A stretch of 64,000 nucleotides of DNA, taken from assembly GCA_902575815.1 (NCBI GenBank), contig CACGTA010000004.1, forward strand, positions 1 to 64,000. The letters are read 5' to 3'. The DNA comes from an uncultured Alphaproteobacteria bacterium (GTDB taxonomy: Bacteria; Pseudomonadota; Alphaproteobacteria; HIMB59; GCA-002718135). Of this stretch, positions 1 to 8,854 are shown in pieces. Under the pieces are notes generated by a model. The model did not search any database and was not told the origin of the DNA. It worked only from the letters and a program-made list of their open reading frames with translations. Numbering within the stretch: the first letter of the stretch is position 1; each line of letters starts with the position of its first letter. The translations under genes were made by a program, and so were the position numbers.

Positions 1-2
1 TA

Positions 3-620
3 CATATTTTTTTAATAGGGTTGATATTATTTTTTATTTTTGTTGCTTTAAATATTATCGATAATATGGATGGAAACTTCTCTTTATTTTTTTTGATTTT
101 CATATCTTACTTTATAATTATTAATTTTAATTATTTTGATTTATCAGTTTCTAGCTTAATAAGTATTTTATTAGTTAATTTTTACTTTTTATTTATTAAT
201 ATTTTTAAAGGCAAAAATTACTTAGGCGATTCTGGTTCATATTTATTATCAGGATTTATTATAATTATTTTTTTAAAATATAGAGATAGCATTGATATAA
301 ATCGAACAATTTACTTGGACTCATTTATATTATTAAATTTATTTGCTTACCCAATTTATGATCTTATTTATGTAAGTGTTAAGAGATTATTAAATGGTAA
401 ATCTCCATTAGCTGGAGGAACTGATCATACATCCCATGTATTTTCAAAACTTTTTGACTCTGATTTTAAATCTTTAATTATAATTGGTTTAGCTAATATA
501 ATTTATTATTCTATTAGTTTATATATAAATGTATTTGAAATAAATCTATTGTTTAATTTTTTGTTAATTACTATTTTTTATATATTTTTATCAATATTAA
601 CTTTTTATCAAATTAAATGA
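3..620 (+). CDS. Polyprenyl-phosphate sugar-1-phosphate transferase, MraY/WecA/TagO-like (5' partial)
   Basis: The frame is open to the left edge, so the start lies outside the window; an internal TTG at 21 is probably not the start. The visible 205 codons are highly hydrophobic with several membrane spans. Three family motifs are seen: NIIDNMDG (the Asp-rich NxxDxxDG loop), GDSGSYLLSG (GDxGS loop) and GGTDHTSHVF (the His loop near the C-terminus). Such enzymes move a sugar-1-phosphate from a UDP-sugar to undecaprenyl phosphate at the cytoplasmic membrane to begin a surface glycan. The stop overlaps the next gene as ATGA (617-620), suggesting translational coupling with the glycosyltransferase. 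The exact sugar is not predictable. Confidence 0.85.
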   Translation, partial: HIFLIGLILFFIFVALNIIDNMDGNFSLFFLIFISYFIIINFNYFDLSVSSLISILLVNFYFLFINIFKGKNYLGDSGSYLLSGFIIIIFLKYRDSIDINRTIYLDSFILLNLFAYPIYDLIYVSVKRLLNGKSPLAGGTDHTSHVFSKLFDSDFKSLIIIGLANIIYYSISLYINVFEINLLFNFLLITIFYIFLSILTFYQIK

Positions 621-1309
621 AATTTTCGATTGTAATACCAATTTTCAATGAACAAGATAATATTAGAGTATTAATAAATGAAATTAAAAATAAGTTAATT
701 CAGTTTAATGATGAATATGAAATAATTATAGTAGATGATGGCAGTACAGATAGTACAGTAAAAATTTTAGAAAAAGAAGTTAATAATAAATTAGTTTTAT
801 TAAAAAATAAGATTAATTTTGGTCAAAGTTATAGTTTAAAAAAAGGTATTGAAAATAGTAAGTCAGACATAATTGTAACAATTGATGGAGATTTACAAAA
901 TAATCCTAAAGATATACCTCGTATGATTAATGCTTATTATAGTAAAAATTTAAAATTACTCGGTGGAATACGAAAAAAAAGACAAGATATTATTACTAAA
1001 AAAATTGCATCATACTTAGCCAATAGTATTAGAAAAAAAATTTTAAATGATGATTGTGATGATACTGGTTGTGGATTGAAAGTATTTGATAAAAAAGTTT
1101 TTTTAAATCTTCCATTTTTCAATGGTATCCATAGATTTTTACCTGCACTTTTTAAAGCTTCTAATTTAAATATTTCATATATAGAAGTGGATCATAGAAA
1201 AAGGTATATGGGTTACTCTAAATATGGAAATTTTAAACGATTTTTATGGGGAATAAGAGATATAATTAAAGTTATGAAAATTATTAAACGAATTAAGAAC
1301 AATGAATGA
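617..1309 (+). CDS. Glycosyltransferase family 2, dolichol-phosphate-mannose-synthase-like
   Basis: A 230-residue GT2 protein. The N-terminus has the nucleotide-sugar fold signature (FSIVIPIFNE), then VDDGSTD near residue 40 and the metal-binding IDGDLQNNP near residue 90. It resembles polyprenyl-phosphate mannosyl/glucosyl transferases (DPMS/ArnC group) but ends without the C-terminal membrane helices found in many of them. Because the next gene encodes a LAB_N membrane protein, the two may work as a pair on the inner membrane to charge a lipid carrier; this is inference. It overlaps both neighbours by a few bases, in one operon. Substrate unknown. Confidence 0.88.
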   Translation: MKFSIVIPIFNEQDNIRVLINEIKNKLIQFNDEYEIIIVDDGSTDSTVKILEKEVNNKLVLLKNKINFGQSYSLKKGIENSKSDIIVTIDGDLQNNPKDIPRMINAYYSKNLKLLGGIRKKRQDIITKKIASYLANSIRKKILNDDCDDTGCGLKVFDKKVFLNLPFFNGIHRFLPALFKASNLNISYIEVDHRKRYMGYSKYGNFKRFLWGIRDIIKVMKIIKRIKNNE

Positions 1310-1598
1310 TTTTTTTAATGAGTTAACGAGAATTGAAATTATATTCTTAGTAATAGGTTTTACAGGCCAAGGTTTATTTGCTTCAAGATTCATTGTACAA
1401 TGGTTATATTCTGAGAAGGTTGGTAAAAGTTCTATTCCAGTTATTTTTTGGTATCTAAGTATATTCGGAGGTATTGGACTTTTAACTTATGCAATTTTTC
1501 GTCAGGATCCAGTAATAATAGTTGGCCAAACATTTGGAATTTTTATATATGTAAGAAATCTTTTTTTAATTTATAAAAAAAACAATGAAAAAAATTGA
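1302..1598 (+). CDS. Lipid A biosynthesis N-terminal (LAB_N) domain membrane protein
   Basis: A 98-residue protein with about three membrane helices and the LAB_N pattern: GQGLFASRFIVQWLYSE, then PVIFWYLSIFGG and a distal GIFIYVRN. LAB_N domains occur alone or fused in front of LpxB and are usually encoded beside a DPMS-like glycosyltransferase, as here. The domain resembles half of a PQ-loop transporter, so a role in handling a lipid-linked sugar is plausible but not proven. It begins inside the GT2 gene (8-base overlap) and its end overlaps mmsA by 14 bases. Confidence 0.85.
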   Translation: MNDFFNELTRIEIIFLVIGFTGQGLFASRFIVQWLYSEKVGKSSIPVIFWYLSIFGGIGLLTYAIFRQDPVIIVGQTFGIFIYVRNLFLIYKKNNEKN

Positions 1599-3075
1599 AA
1601 ATTATATTCATGGAAAAATATCTTTAGGTAGTTCCAGTGAATATTTGTCTGTTGATGATCCATCAACTGGTGAAATTGTATCTGAAGTAATTAATTCTAA
1701 TAAAGATGACTATAATAATTTAATTAATAGTTCCATTAAAGCTTATGAGGAATGGTCAAAAGTAACTCCTTTAAAAAGATCTAGAATAATTTCTAAATAT
1801 AAAGAACTTATCGAGAAAGATTTAGAAAATATTGCAAAATTAGTTTCTATTGAACATGGTAAAACACTTGATGATGCAAAGGGTTCAGTTACCAGAGGAT
1901 TGGAAGTTGTTGAATTTGCATGTGGTATTCCTCATTTATTAAAAGGTGAATTTTCCCAAAATGTAGGTACAGAAATTGATTCATGGTCAATAAGACAACC
2001 TCTAGGTGTAACTGCTGGTATTACCCCATTTAATTTTCCAGCAATGGTACCAATGTGGATGTATCCAATTTCAATAGCTTGCGGTAATTCTTTTATTCTA
2101 AAACCATCAGAAAGAGATCCATCTTGTAGTATAAAGTTAGCTGAACTCTTTACTGAAGCTGGTTTACCTGATGGTGTCTTTAATGTTTTAAATGGAGATA
2201 AAGCTTCAGTTGATATGTTATTATCTGATAATCGAGTTCAGTCTATAAGTTTTGTTGGCTCTACTCCAGTGGCTAAATATATATATGAAACATCAGCTAA
2301 AAATGGAAAAAGAGTACAAGCTCTAGGTGGTGCAAAAAATCATTTAATTGTTATGCCTGACGCAGATTTAGATCAAGCTGTAGACGGAATTATGGGAGCT
2401 GCTTATGGATCAGCAGGTGAAAGATGTATGGCTGTATCTGTTGCTGTTGCTGTAGGTGATGTTGCTGATCAACTTGTTGATAATATTAGCAAAAAAGCTG
2501 AAACACTTGTTGTAGCTCCGTGGACTGATTCTTCTTCACAAATGGGACCAGTTATTTCAAAAGAACATAAAGTAAAAATTGAAAATTATATCACAACAGG
2601 TGTCAAGGAGGGTGCGAAACTTATTTTAGATGGAAGAAATATAAAAATACAAGGTTATGAAAATGGTTATTTTGTAGGTCCTACATTATTTGATAATGTT
2701 ACAAAAGATATGCAAATTTATAAAGATGAAATATTTGGCCCTGTTTTGTCAGTTGTAAGAGCTAAAGATTATGATGAAGCTTTAAAACTTGTAAATGATC
2801 ATGCATTTGGAAATGGTACAAGTATTTACACATCGGATGGAGAAACTTCTAGACATTTTACAACTCATTCTAAAATTGGAATGGTAGGAGTTAATGTCCC
2901 AATTCCGGTTCCTATGGCATTTCATAGTTTTGGAGGTTGGAAACAATCTTTATTTGGTGATCACTCTATGCATGGAACAGAAGGTATTAGATTCTTCACA
3001 AAACTAAAAACAATAACTTCAAGATGGCCTAAAAGTATTCAAAAGGGTCCGGAATTCAAAATGCCTACAAATTAA
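1585..3075 (+). CDS. mmsA: CoA-acylating methylmalonate-semialdehyde dehydrogenase
   Basis: A 496-residue aldehyde dehydrogenase of the MmsA/IolA class, which oxidises methylmalonate or malonate semialdehyde with NAD and CoA to propionyl- or acetyl-CoA. Evidence: FNFPAMVPMWMYPI in the N-terminal half, catalytic Cys281 in AGERCMA, and LGGAKNH where hydrolytic family members carry ELGGK; loss of that Glu is typical of the CoA-dependent class. The C-terminus has the usual FGDHSMHGTEGIRFFTKLK stretch. It usually serves valine, thymine, beta-alanine or inositol breakdown. Its position inside a polysaccharide gene set, overlapping LAB_N and one base before the epimerase TTG/ATG region, is odd. Confidence 0.93.
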   Translation: MKKIENYIHGKISLGSSSEYLSVDDPSTGEIVSEVINSNKDDYNNLINSSIKAYEEWSKVTPLKRSRIISKYKELIEKDLENIAKLVSIEHGKTLDDAKGSVTRGLEVVEFACGIPHLLKGEFSQNVGTEIDSWSIRQPLGVTAGITPFNFPAMVPMWMYPISIACGNSFILKPSERDPSCSIKLAELFTEAGLPDGVFNVLNGDKASVDMLLSDNRVQSISFVGSTPVAKYIYETSAKNGKRVQALGGAKNHLIVMPDADLDQAVDGIMGAAYGSAGERCMAVSVAVAVGDVADQLVDNISKKAETLVVAPWTDSSSQMGPVISKEHKVKIENYITTGVKEGAKLILDGRNIKIQGYENGYFVGPTLFDNVTKDMQIYKDEIFGPVLSVVRAKDYDEALKLVNDHAFGNGTSIYTSDGETSRHFTTHSKIGMVGVNVPIPVPMAFHSFGGWKQSLFGDHSMHGTEGIRFFTKLKTITSRWPKSIQKGPEFKMPTN

Positions 3076-3078
3076 TTG

Positions 3079-4047
3079 ATGAGTATTTTAATTACTGGAG
3101 CAGGAGGGTTTATAGGATATCATTTATCAAAAAAAATCTTAAATAAAAATACTGAAGTAATAGGAATTGATAATATAAATAATTATTACGATATAAATTT
3201 AAAAAAAAACAGAGTTAAAGAATTAAAAAAAAATAAAAAATTTTTATTTTATAAGATTGATATATGTGAATATAAAAAATTAAATGATATTATTAAAAAA
3301 AATAAAATTAAATATATCATTCATCTAGCTGCTCAAGCTGGAGTTAGATACTCAATAAAAGACCCAAGAACTTATTTTAAAAGTAATTTAGAAGGTTTTT
3401 TTAATGTATTAGAGATTTCAAGACACAATAATATTAAACATCTAATTTACGCATCTACAAGTTCTGTTTATGGTGATTCAAAAAAATTTCCACTAAGTGA
3501 AATAAATAGAACTGATAAGCCATTATCATTTTATGCAGCAACAAAAAAATCTAATGAAGTTATGGCACATTCGTATTCATATATTTATAAATTACCTTGT
3601 ACAGGGGTTAGATTTTTTACTGTCTATGGACCTTTTGGTAGACCAGATATGGCTTTATTTAAATTTACAAAAAATATACTCAACAATCAGCCAATTGAGT
3701 TGTACAATAAAGGTAATCATTTTAGAGATTTTACATATATTGATGATATAGTTGATGGTATTTATTCTTTAATTAAAAAACAATCAAAAAAATCTATACC
3801 CTATGAAATATTTAATATTGGGAATGGAACACCTAAAAAACTATTAGATTATTTAAAACATATTGAAAATAATCTAAATAAAATTTCTAAAACAAAAAAA
3901 TTACCTCTACAAGTGGGAGATATTGTAAAAACTCATTCCAATATAAATAAATTAAAAAAATATACTAGTTATAAGCCCAAAACTAATATTAAAATTGGAA
4001 TAAGTAGATTTATAGAGTGGTATAAAGATTATTATAGAACAAATTAA
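3079..4047 (+). CDS. NAD-dependent sugar epimerase, UDP-glucuronate 4-epimerase-like
   Basis: A 322-residue extended short-chain dehydrogenase. The Rossmann motif is ITGAGGFIGYHLSKK at residues 5-19, and FYAATKKSNE holds the catalytic Tyr-x-x-x-Lys. The stretch DNINNYYDINLKKNR after the Rossmann loop and AAQAGVRYSIKDP fit the UDP-glucuronate 4-epimerase (LpsL/CapI) group, which makes UDP-galacturonate for surface polysaccharide. I chose the ATG at 3079 rather than the TTG directly before it at 3076. Its stop shares the palindrome TTAA (4044-4047) with the stop of the convergent aminotransferase gene. Confidence 0.87.
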   Translation: MSILITGAGGFIGYHLSKKILNKNTEVIGIDNINNYYDINLKKNRVKELKKNKKFLFYKIDICEYKKLNDIIKKNKIKYIIHLAAQAGVRYSIKDPRTYFKSNLEGFFNVLEISRHNNIKHLIYASTSSVYGDSKKFPLSEINRTDKPLSFYAATKKSNEVMAHSYSYIYKLPCTGVRFFTVYGPFGRPDMALFKFTKNILNNQPIELYNKGNHFRDFTYIDDIVDGIYSLIKKQSKKSIPYEIFNIGNGTPKKLLDYLKHIENNLNKISKTKKLPLQVGDIVKTHSNINKLKKYTSYKPKTNIKIGISRFIEWYKDYYRTN

Positions 4048-5291
4048 ATTTTTTCTAATGCTTTAAGTACATTTTCAGTATCATTATAATTATTATAATG
4101 TGTCATACTTAATCTTACTACACCATCATTAGTGTCTACACCCAAATGTTCTAAGCATCTCCATGCATAAAAATTATCATTTCTAGTAGCGATTTTAAAT
4201 TTATGTAATGTATTTGATATTTCTTTAGATGTTTTTTTATTTGAATAAAATGATATTGTTGGAGCCCGATTTTTATTTTCAATTTTATTTTTGCCAATCA
4301 AATTTAAGTCCTTTCTTTGATCTAAATATTCTAAGATCGGATTAGCAATAGTCTCTTCATGTAAGGATATAAGATTATTAATTTTATCAATCTTTTCTAA
4401 AGTAATTAATTTTTTATGTTTAAAATGATGATTATATAAATTTTCAAAATATTCATATATTCCAATTAACGAAACTAATTCTTCATGATTCGGACCGCCA
4501 GGATTAATTGTGTATGGATATTGTCCTTTTAAAAATTCGTGATTTTGATTTGGTAATTTTTTTAAAATTTCCTCCTTTCCATATAATAATGCTAAATGAG
4601 GACCATATGTTTTATACAAACTAAACGTATAAAAATCTACGTCTAATTCCTTTACATTGGGAAAGCCATGCGGAGCATAAGAAACACCGTCACCAATCAC
4701 AATTATATTGTTTTTGTGTGCTAAGTCTGAAATTTCTTTTAAATTATTTACTGATCCAACAATATTTGAACAATGTGTAACTGCTAAAATTTTAGTTTTT
4801 GAATTTATTAATTTATCTAAATCAGAGATTTTTAATTCATGATCATCAGAATTAAATTTCCATTCAACAATATTTGCTCCATAATCTTTTAATCTTCTCC
4901 AAGGACTTATATTTGCTTCATGATCTTGATTTGTAACGATAACTTCATCACCAGGATTAATAATATGTTTTAAAGCATTAGATAAAACATATAAGTTTAT
5001 TGAAGTAGATCCTCCAATAAGAATTTCATTACTTTTTGCATTTATCATTTTTGCAAATAAGTGGGTTGCCTTATCCATATTTTCACCTGCAATTTTTGAC
5101 ATTGGATATTCAGCATAAGGCTGCACTTTAGTAGATGTCATAAATTCAGTTAATTTATCAATCACATTTTTTGGAACATAACTTCCTCCTGCATTTTCAA
5201 AAAAAGACCAATCTTTAGAAAGAGGATCCTTGAATGCAGGAAATTGTGATCTTACATAATCTATATCGAGTTTAATATTTTCTAGTGTCAA
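4044..5291 (-). CDS. Class V aminotransferase / cysteine desulfurase-like protein (VC1184 type)
   Basis: A 415-residue PLP enzyme. It has a fold-type I layout: FENAGGSYVPK near the N-terminus, VTNQDHEANISPW (substrate-side His), the PLP-stacking region AVTHCSNIVGSVN, and the Schiff-base Lys227 in SLYKTYGPH. The GPH after the lysine and the overall length resemble the cysteine-desulfurase-like family typified by Vibrio VC1184, not IscS/SufS: there is no clear mobile-loop catalytic Cys. The true substrate of that family is not established. Divergently transcribed from the aldehyde dehydrogenase that follows, with about 80 bases between them. Confidence 0.82.
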   Translation of the reverse strand: MTLENIKLDIDYVRSQFPAFKDPLSKDWSFFENAGGSYVPKNVIDKLTEFMTSTKVQPYAEYPMSKIAGENMDKATHLFAKMINAKSNEILIGGSTSINLYVLSNALKHIINPGDEVIVTNQDHEANISPWRRLKDYGANIVEWKFNSDDHELKISDLDKLINSKTKILAVTHCSNIVGSVNNLKEISDLAHKNNIIVIGDGVSYAPHGFPNVKELDVDFYTFSLYKTYGPHLALLYGKEEILKKLPNQNHEFLKGQYPYTINPGGPNHEELVSLIGIYEYFENLYNHHFKHKKLITLEKIDKINNLISLHEETIANPILEYLDQRKDLNLIGKNKIENKNRAPTISFYSNKKTSKEISNTLHKFKIATRNDNFYAWRCLEHLGVDTNDGVVRLSMTHYNNYNDTENVLKALEKI

Positions 5292-5370
5292 TTTTTCCTC
5301 TTATTGTGTATTCTTTTAATCTAATATAGAAAAAAATAAATGTATTATTGATTTAAATATATTTTTAATA

Positions 5371-6801
5371 ATGATTGATAAACGCAAATTTTATATAAAT
5401 GGTACTTGGATTAATCCAATTATAAAGAATGATTTTGAGGTAATTAATCCCTCTAATGAACAACCGTATGCTTTTATTTCTCTAGGTTGTAAAGAAGACG
5501 TAGATTTGGCGGTTGATGTAGCAAAAAAAGCATTCATTGCATGGAGTCAGGTAGATAAAAAAGAAAAGATTAGTTTACTAGAAAATTTACTTAAGATTTA
5601 TAAAGATAGATGGGATGAAATAACACAAACAATGTCGGAGGAAATGGGAGCTCCATTAGATTGGTCTTCATCAGCACAAACTTCTTCAGGAGCAGATCAT
5701 ATTAATGATTTCATTATGAGATTAAAAAATTTTGAATTTGAAAAAAAATTTAATAAAAATTCCAATAATTATATTGTTTATGAACCCATTGGAGTATGTG
5801 GTCTTATTACACCTTGGAATTGGCCTATTAATCAAATCACATTAAAAGTAATACCTGCCTTAGCAACTGGCTGTACTATGATTTTAAAACCTTCAGAGAT
5901 TGCACCTATGTCAGGGATCATTTTTGCGGAAATAATTCATGAAGCAGGTTTCCCTCCTGGTGTTTTTAATTTAGTGAACGGTGATGGAGATGGAGTAGGT
6001 ACGGATCTATCATCTCATAAAGATATTGACATGATTTCGTTTACTGGATCAACAAGAGCAGGAAAACTTATTTCTAAAAACGCAGCAGATACTATTAAAA
6101 GAGTTTGTTTAGAATTAGGAGGTAAGGGGGGTAATATTGTTTTTAGTGATTCACATCCAGAAGCAGTAAGAGAAGGTGTTAGAAATATTATGAGTAATTC
6201 TGGTCAATCTTGTGATGCACCAACAAGAATGCTAGTTGAAAAATCAATCTATAAAAGAGCAATAGAAGAGGCTGCTGATGAAGCAAATAAAATCAAAGTT
6301 GATATTGCTTCCAAGAATGGGAATCATATCGGTCCAGTTATTTCTAAAACACAATATGATAAAATTATTGATCTAATTAATAGTGGTATAAACGAGGGTG
6401 CTACACTCATTGCTGGAGGTCCTGATAAACCAAATGGTCTAGAAAAGGGTTATTTTGTTAGGCCAACTATTTTCACAGATGTAACTAATGATATGAGAAT
6501 TGCAAAAGAAGAGATTTTTGGACCAGTACTATCTATAATTCCATTCGAAGATGAAGATGAGGCTATATCAATTGTTAACGATACATCCTATGGTCTAGGA
6601 AACTATGTTCAAACTCAAGATAAAGAAAAAGCAAAAAGAGTGGCAAGAAAATTTAGATCAGGGGGTGTTTACATAAATGGAAATAGCGCTGATCCAGGAA
6701 CTCCATTTGGCGGTTACAGACAATCTGGAAATGGAAGAGAGGGAGGTGATTGGGGATTAGAAGAATATTTAGAAATTAAAACAATCTGTGGATGGGAATA
6801 A
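5371..6801 (+). CDS. NAD(P)-dependent aldehyde dehydrogenase family protein
   Basis: A 476-residue hydrolytic aldehyde dehydrogenase. Seen: TPWNWPINQITLKVIPALA (cofactor and substrate channel), KPSEIAPMSG, catalytic base in LELGGKGGN, catalytic Cys281 in GQSCDAP, and EEIFGPVLSI. The C-terminus GGYRQSGNGREGGDWGLEEY is typical of the family. Substrate is unknown; the neighbours (a gamma-butyrobetaine-hydroxylase-like enzyme immediately convergent, GMC oxidoreductases further on) make an aminoaldehyde such as betaine aldehyde or 4-trimethylaminobutyraldehyde reasonable, by inference only. One base separates its stop from the convergent dioxygenase gene. Confidence 0.9.
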   Translation: MIDKRKFYINGTWINPIIKNDFEVINPSNEQPYAFISLGCKEDVDLAVDVAKKAFIAWSQVDKKEKISLLENLLKIYKDRWDEITQTMSEEMGAPLDWSSSAQTSSGADHINDFIMRLKNFEFEKKFNKNSNNYIVYEPIGVCGLITPWNWPINQITLKVIPALATGCTMILKPSEIAPMSGIIFAEIIHEAGFPPGVFNLVNGDGDGVGTDLSSHKDIDMISFTGSTRAGKLISKNAADTIKRVCLELGGKGGNIVFSDSHPEAVREGVRNIMSNSGQSCDAPTRMLVEKSIYKRAIEEAADEANKIKVDIASKNGNHIGPVISKTQYDKIIDLINSGINEGATLIAGGPDKPNGLEKGYFVRPTIFTDVTNDMRIAKEEIFGPVLSIIPFEDEDEAISIVNDTSYGLGNYVQTQDKEKAKRVARKFRSGGVYINGNSADPGTPFGGYRQSGNGREGGDWGLEEYLEIKTICGWE

Positions 6802-6802
6802 T

Positions 6803-7942
6803 TTAAACTTTAATATTATTAAAATAATTTAATCTTCCTATTATTTCATCTCTTTCAATATAATATCCCTGAAGATGTCTATTGCCAGAATTTGGATCAA
6901 ATTCAGTTCTACCATGCAATACTCTTCTATTATTAAAACAAAAAATATCACCTGCTTCTAATCTAAAATCAATTTTAAATTTTTTATTTTGAAGAAGTGA
7001 TGCAAAATATTGATACGCATCATAAAATTTTTTCATTTTTTTTGGCTCGACATCAATCACACCCATTGCAGCCATACTAAATCTAATATCATTATAATCA
7101 TTATCTTTTGTTAGTGTAATTATTGGTGAATGAAGAATTCTGACTGCTTTCTGAGTATAATCAGTATCTTTAAATTTTACATACGTTCGTGTTAAAATTT
7201 TAAAAACATCTTTTGCATTATTTTTTAAATAATTTGCAACTGCAAAACCATCTACAACAGATGATAATCCACCATTAGCTTCATTTACTAAACAATGAAG
7301 AAACTGATAACCAGGAGCATACTCGAAATAAGGTAAATCCGTATGATTTCTTAACGCATCCGCCGTATAAGCAGTGTTGTTGGGTTTTGGAATATTGATT
7401 ACTTCAAATGGTGTGCCAAAAAATGTTTCTCTATGATGACTTATTCTATTTAATATTTTGAATGCTGATTTTTTTCTAGTTGGTGCATTTTTAATTAAAG
7501 CAAAACCATACGTATGAAGTAAATTTAGCCATTTGCTTAAATATTTGTCATTTTTAATTACACTATTGTGATCAACAATAATTTTCTTTAAATTTTTTTT
7601 TAATTTACCATCCCAAAAAACATAAGGTGATTTATATTTTTGTTTGTTTATTTCAGTATAACAATGATCCCTTAACCATTTTAAATTAAATTTGCTAGTA
7701 TGATCACCTTCACTCCAATCAATATTAAGTTTATTTTTTTCAATTTTATACTTTTGAGGAAATATATTTTTACTTACAGTTAAAATATTAAATACTCTCA
7801 TATTTGCAGTAGGATGTATTGCTGTTGGGCAATTATCTCTTAGCCACATAAAATGAAATTTACTTTCAAAATTATCTTTCCATAAAATATTTAAATGATC
7901 ATTCTTTTTTTCTAATTTTTTTACATGATATTTACTACTCAT
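6803..7942 (-). CDS. Gamma-butyrobetaine hydroxylase-like 2-oxoglutarate/Fe(II) dioxygenase
   Basis: A 379-residue TauD/TfdA-superfamily oxygenase with the extra N-terminal domain of gamma-butyrobetaine hydroxylase (FMWLRDNCP at 31-39). The iron triad is visible: His200 and Asp202 in NHTDLPYFEYAPG and the distal His343 in NNRRVLHGRTEF; the 2-oxoglutarate arginine lies further on. The family hydroxylates gamma-butyrobetaine to carnitine; a close branch (TmpA) hydroxylates trimethylaminoethylphosphonate. Only Cys38 remains of the usual N-terminal zinc cysteines. A carnitine degradation block lies at 31.9-35.8 kb, which supports a quaternary-amine substrate. Transcribed divergently from the EamA gene. 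Confidence 0.85.
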   Translation of the reverse strand: MSSKYHVKKLEKKNDHLNILWKDNFESKFHFMWLRDNCPTAIHPTANMRVFNILTVSKNIFPQKYKIEKNKLNIDWSEGDHTSKFNLKWLRDHCYTEINKQKYKSPYVFWDGKLKKNLKKIIVDHNSVIKNDKYLSKWLNLLHTYGFALIKNAPTRKKSAFKILNRISHHRETFFGTPFEVINIPKPNNTAYTADALRNHTDLPYFEYAPGYQFLHCLVNEANGGLSSVVDGFAVANYLKNNAKDVFKILTRTYVKFKDTDYTQKAVRILHSPIITLTKDNDYNDIRFSMAAMGVIDVEPKKMKKFYDAYQYFASLLQNKKFKIDFRLEAGDIFCFNNRRVLHGRTEFDPNSGNRHLQGYYIERDEIIGRLNYFNNIKV

Positions 7943-7992
7943 TTTGAAATATTTATATCTGAATAAATTAACTTAGTATATTTAATTAATTA

Positions 7993-8853
7993 ATGAAATC
8001 GAAAAATAATAATTTGTTAGGAATATCATTTATGTTGTTGTCCATGTTTTCTCTTAGTATAAATGATATCACTTATAAATATTTAAGCTTTCATTTTCCT
8101 GTATGGGAATCTATATTCTTTCGAGCACTAAGCGGAAGTATCATTGCAACTTTCTTAGCAATGTATTTCGGGTTTAATAAATTAAAAACTAAAAAACCAG
8201 TTGGACACGCTGTGAGAGCTTTATCTGCATCAGCATGTGTTGTATTTTATATATATGGAATTAATAATTTAATGTTATCTGAAAATATTGCTATTGCACA
8301 TTCTGCCCCCATTATTGCAGCATTTCTTGCTGTACCAATTCTTGGTGAGAGAATTGGGATTTTTAGAACTACTGCAATATTAATTGGTTTTATGGGAGTA
8401 TTAATTATTGTTAAGCCTGGTACTGACTTGTTCAAATTAGAAACACTCTATCCTCTAATATCTGCTGCTTTTATGGCTTCCGTTTATTTATCAACTAGAT
8501 CAGTAATGAGTACTGATTCCAGTGTTGCAATTGTTTTTTATTACTCTTTTGCATTATTAATTACGTCAATAATATTTTTCCCTGATAATTTTATTATGCC
8601 AAATGGAATTCAATTAATTTTTGCTATGAGTTTAGGTGTGATGGGATCACTAGGACATTTATTTATGTCTCAAGCAGCTAAATACGCAGATGTTGCAATC
8701 ACTTCACCCTTTGAATACTCATCTTTTATATTTGTAGGAATAATGGGATATTTAATTTATTCTGAGGTTCCAACTTTAAGTATTTATTTAGGGGGAACAA
8801 TAATTATTAGTACTGGAATATTTATAGCTTACAGAGAAAGAAAAAATAGCTAA
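7993..8853 (+). CDS. DMT-superfamily (EamA) transporter
   Basis: A 286-residue inner-membrane protein with about ten hydrophobic helices arranged as two EamA repeats. The first half has NDITYKYLSFHFPVWESIFFRA and IAHSAPIIAAFLAVPILGERI, the conserved end of an EamA repeat; the second ends with SPFEYSSFIFVGIMGYLIYSE. This family exports or exchanges small metabolites such as amino acids; the substrate cannot be read. It sits between the dioxygenase and the PrpD-like gene, with only one base between its stop and that of the convergent PrpD-like gene. Confidence 0.88.
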   Translation: MKSKNNNLLGISFMLLSMFSLSINDITYKYLSFHFPVWESIFFRALSGSIIATFLAMYFGFNKLKTKKPVGHAVRALSASACVVFYIYGINNLMLSENIAIAHSAPIIAAFLAVPILGERIGIFRTTAILIGFMGVLIIVKPGTDLFKLETLYPLISAAFMASVYLSTRSVMSTDSSVAIVFYYSFALLITSIIFFPDNFIMPNGIQLIFAMSLGVMGSLGHLFMSQAAKYADVAITSPFEYSSFIFVGIMGYLIYSEVPTLSIYLGGTIIISTGIFIAYRERKNS

Positions 8854-8854
8854 A

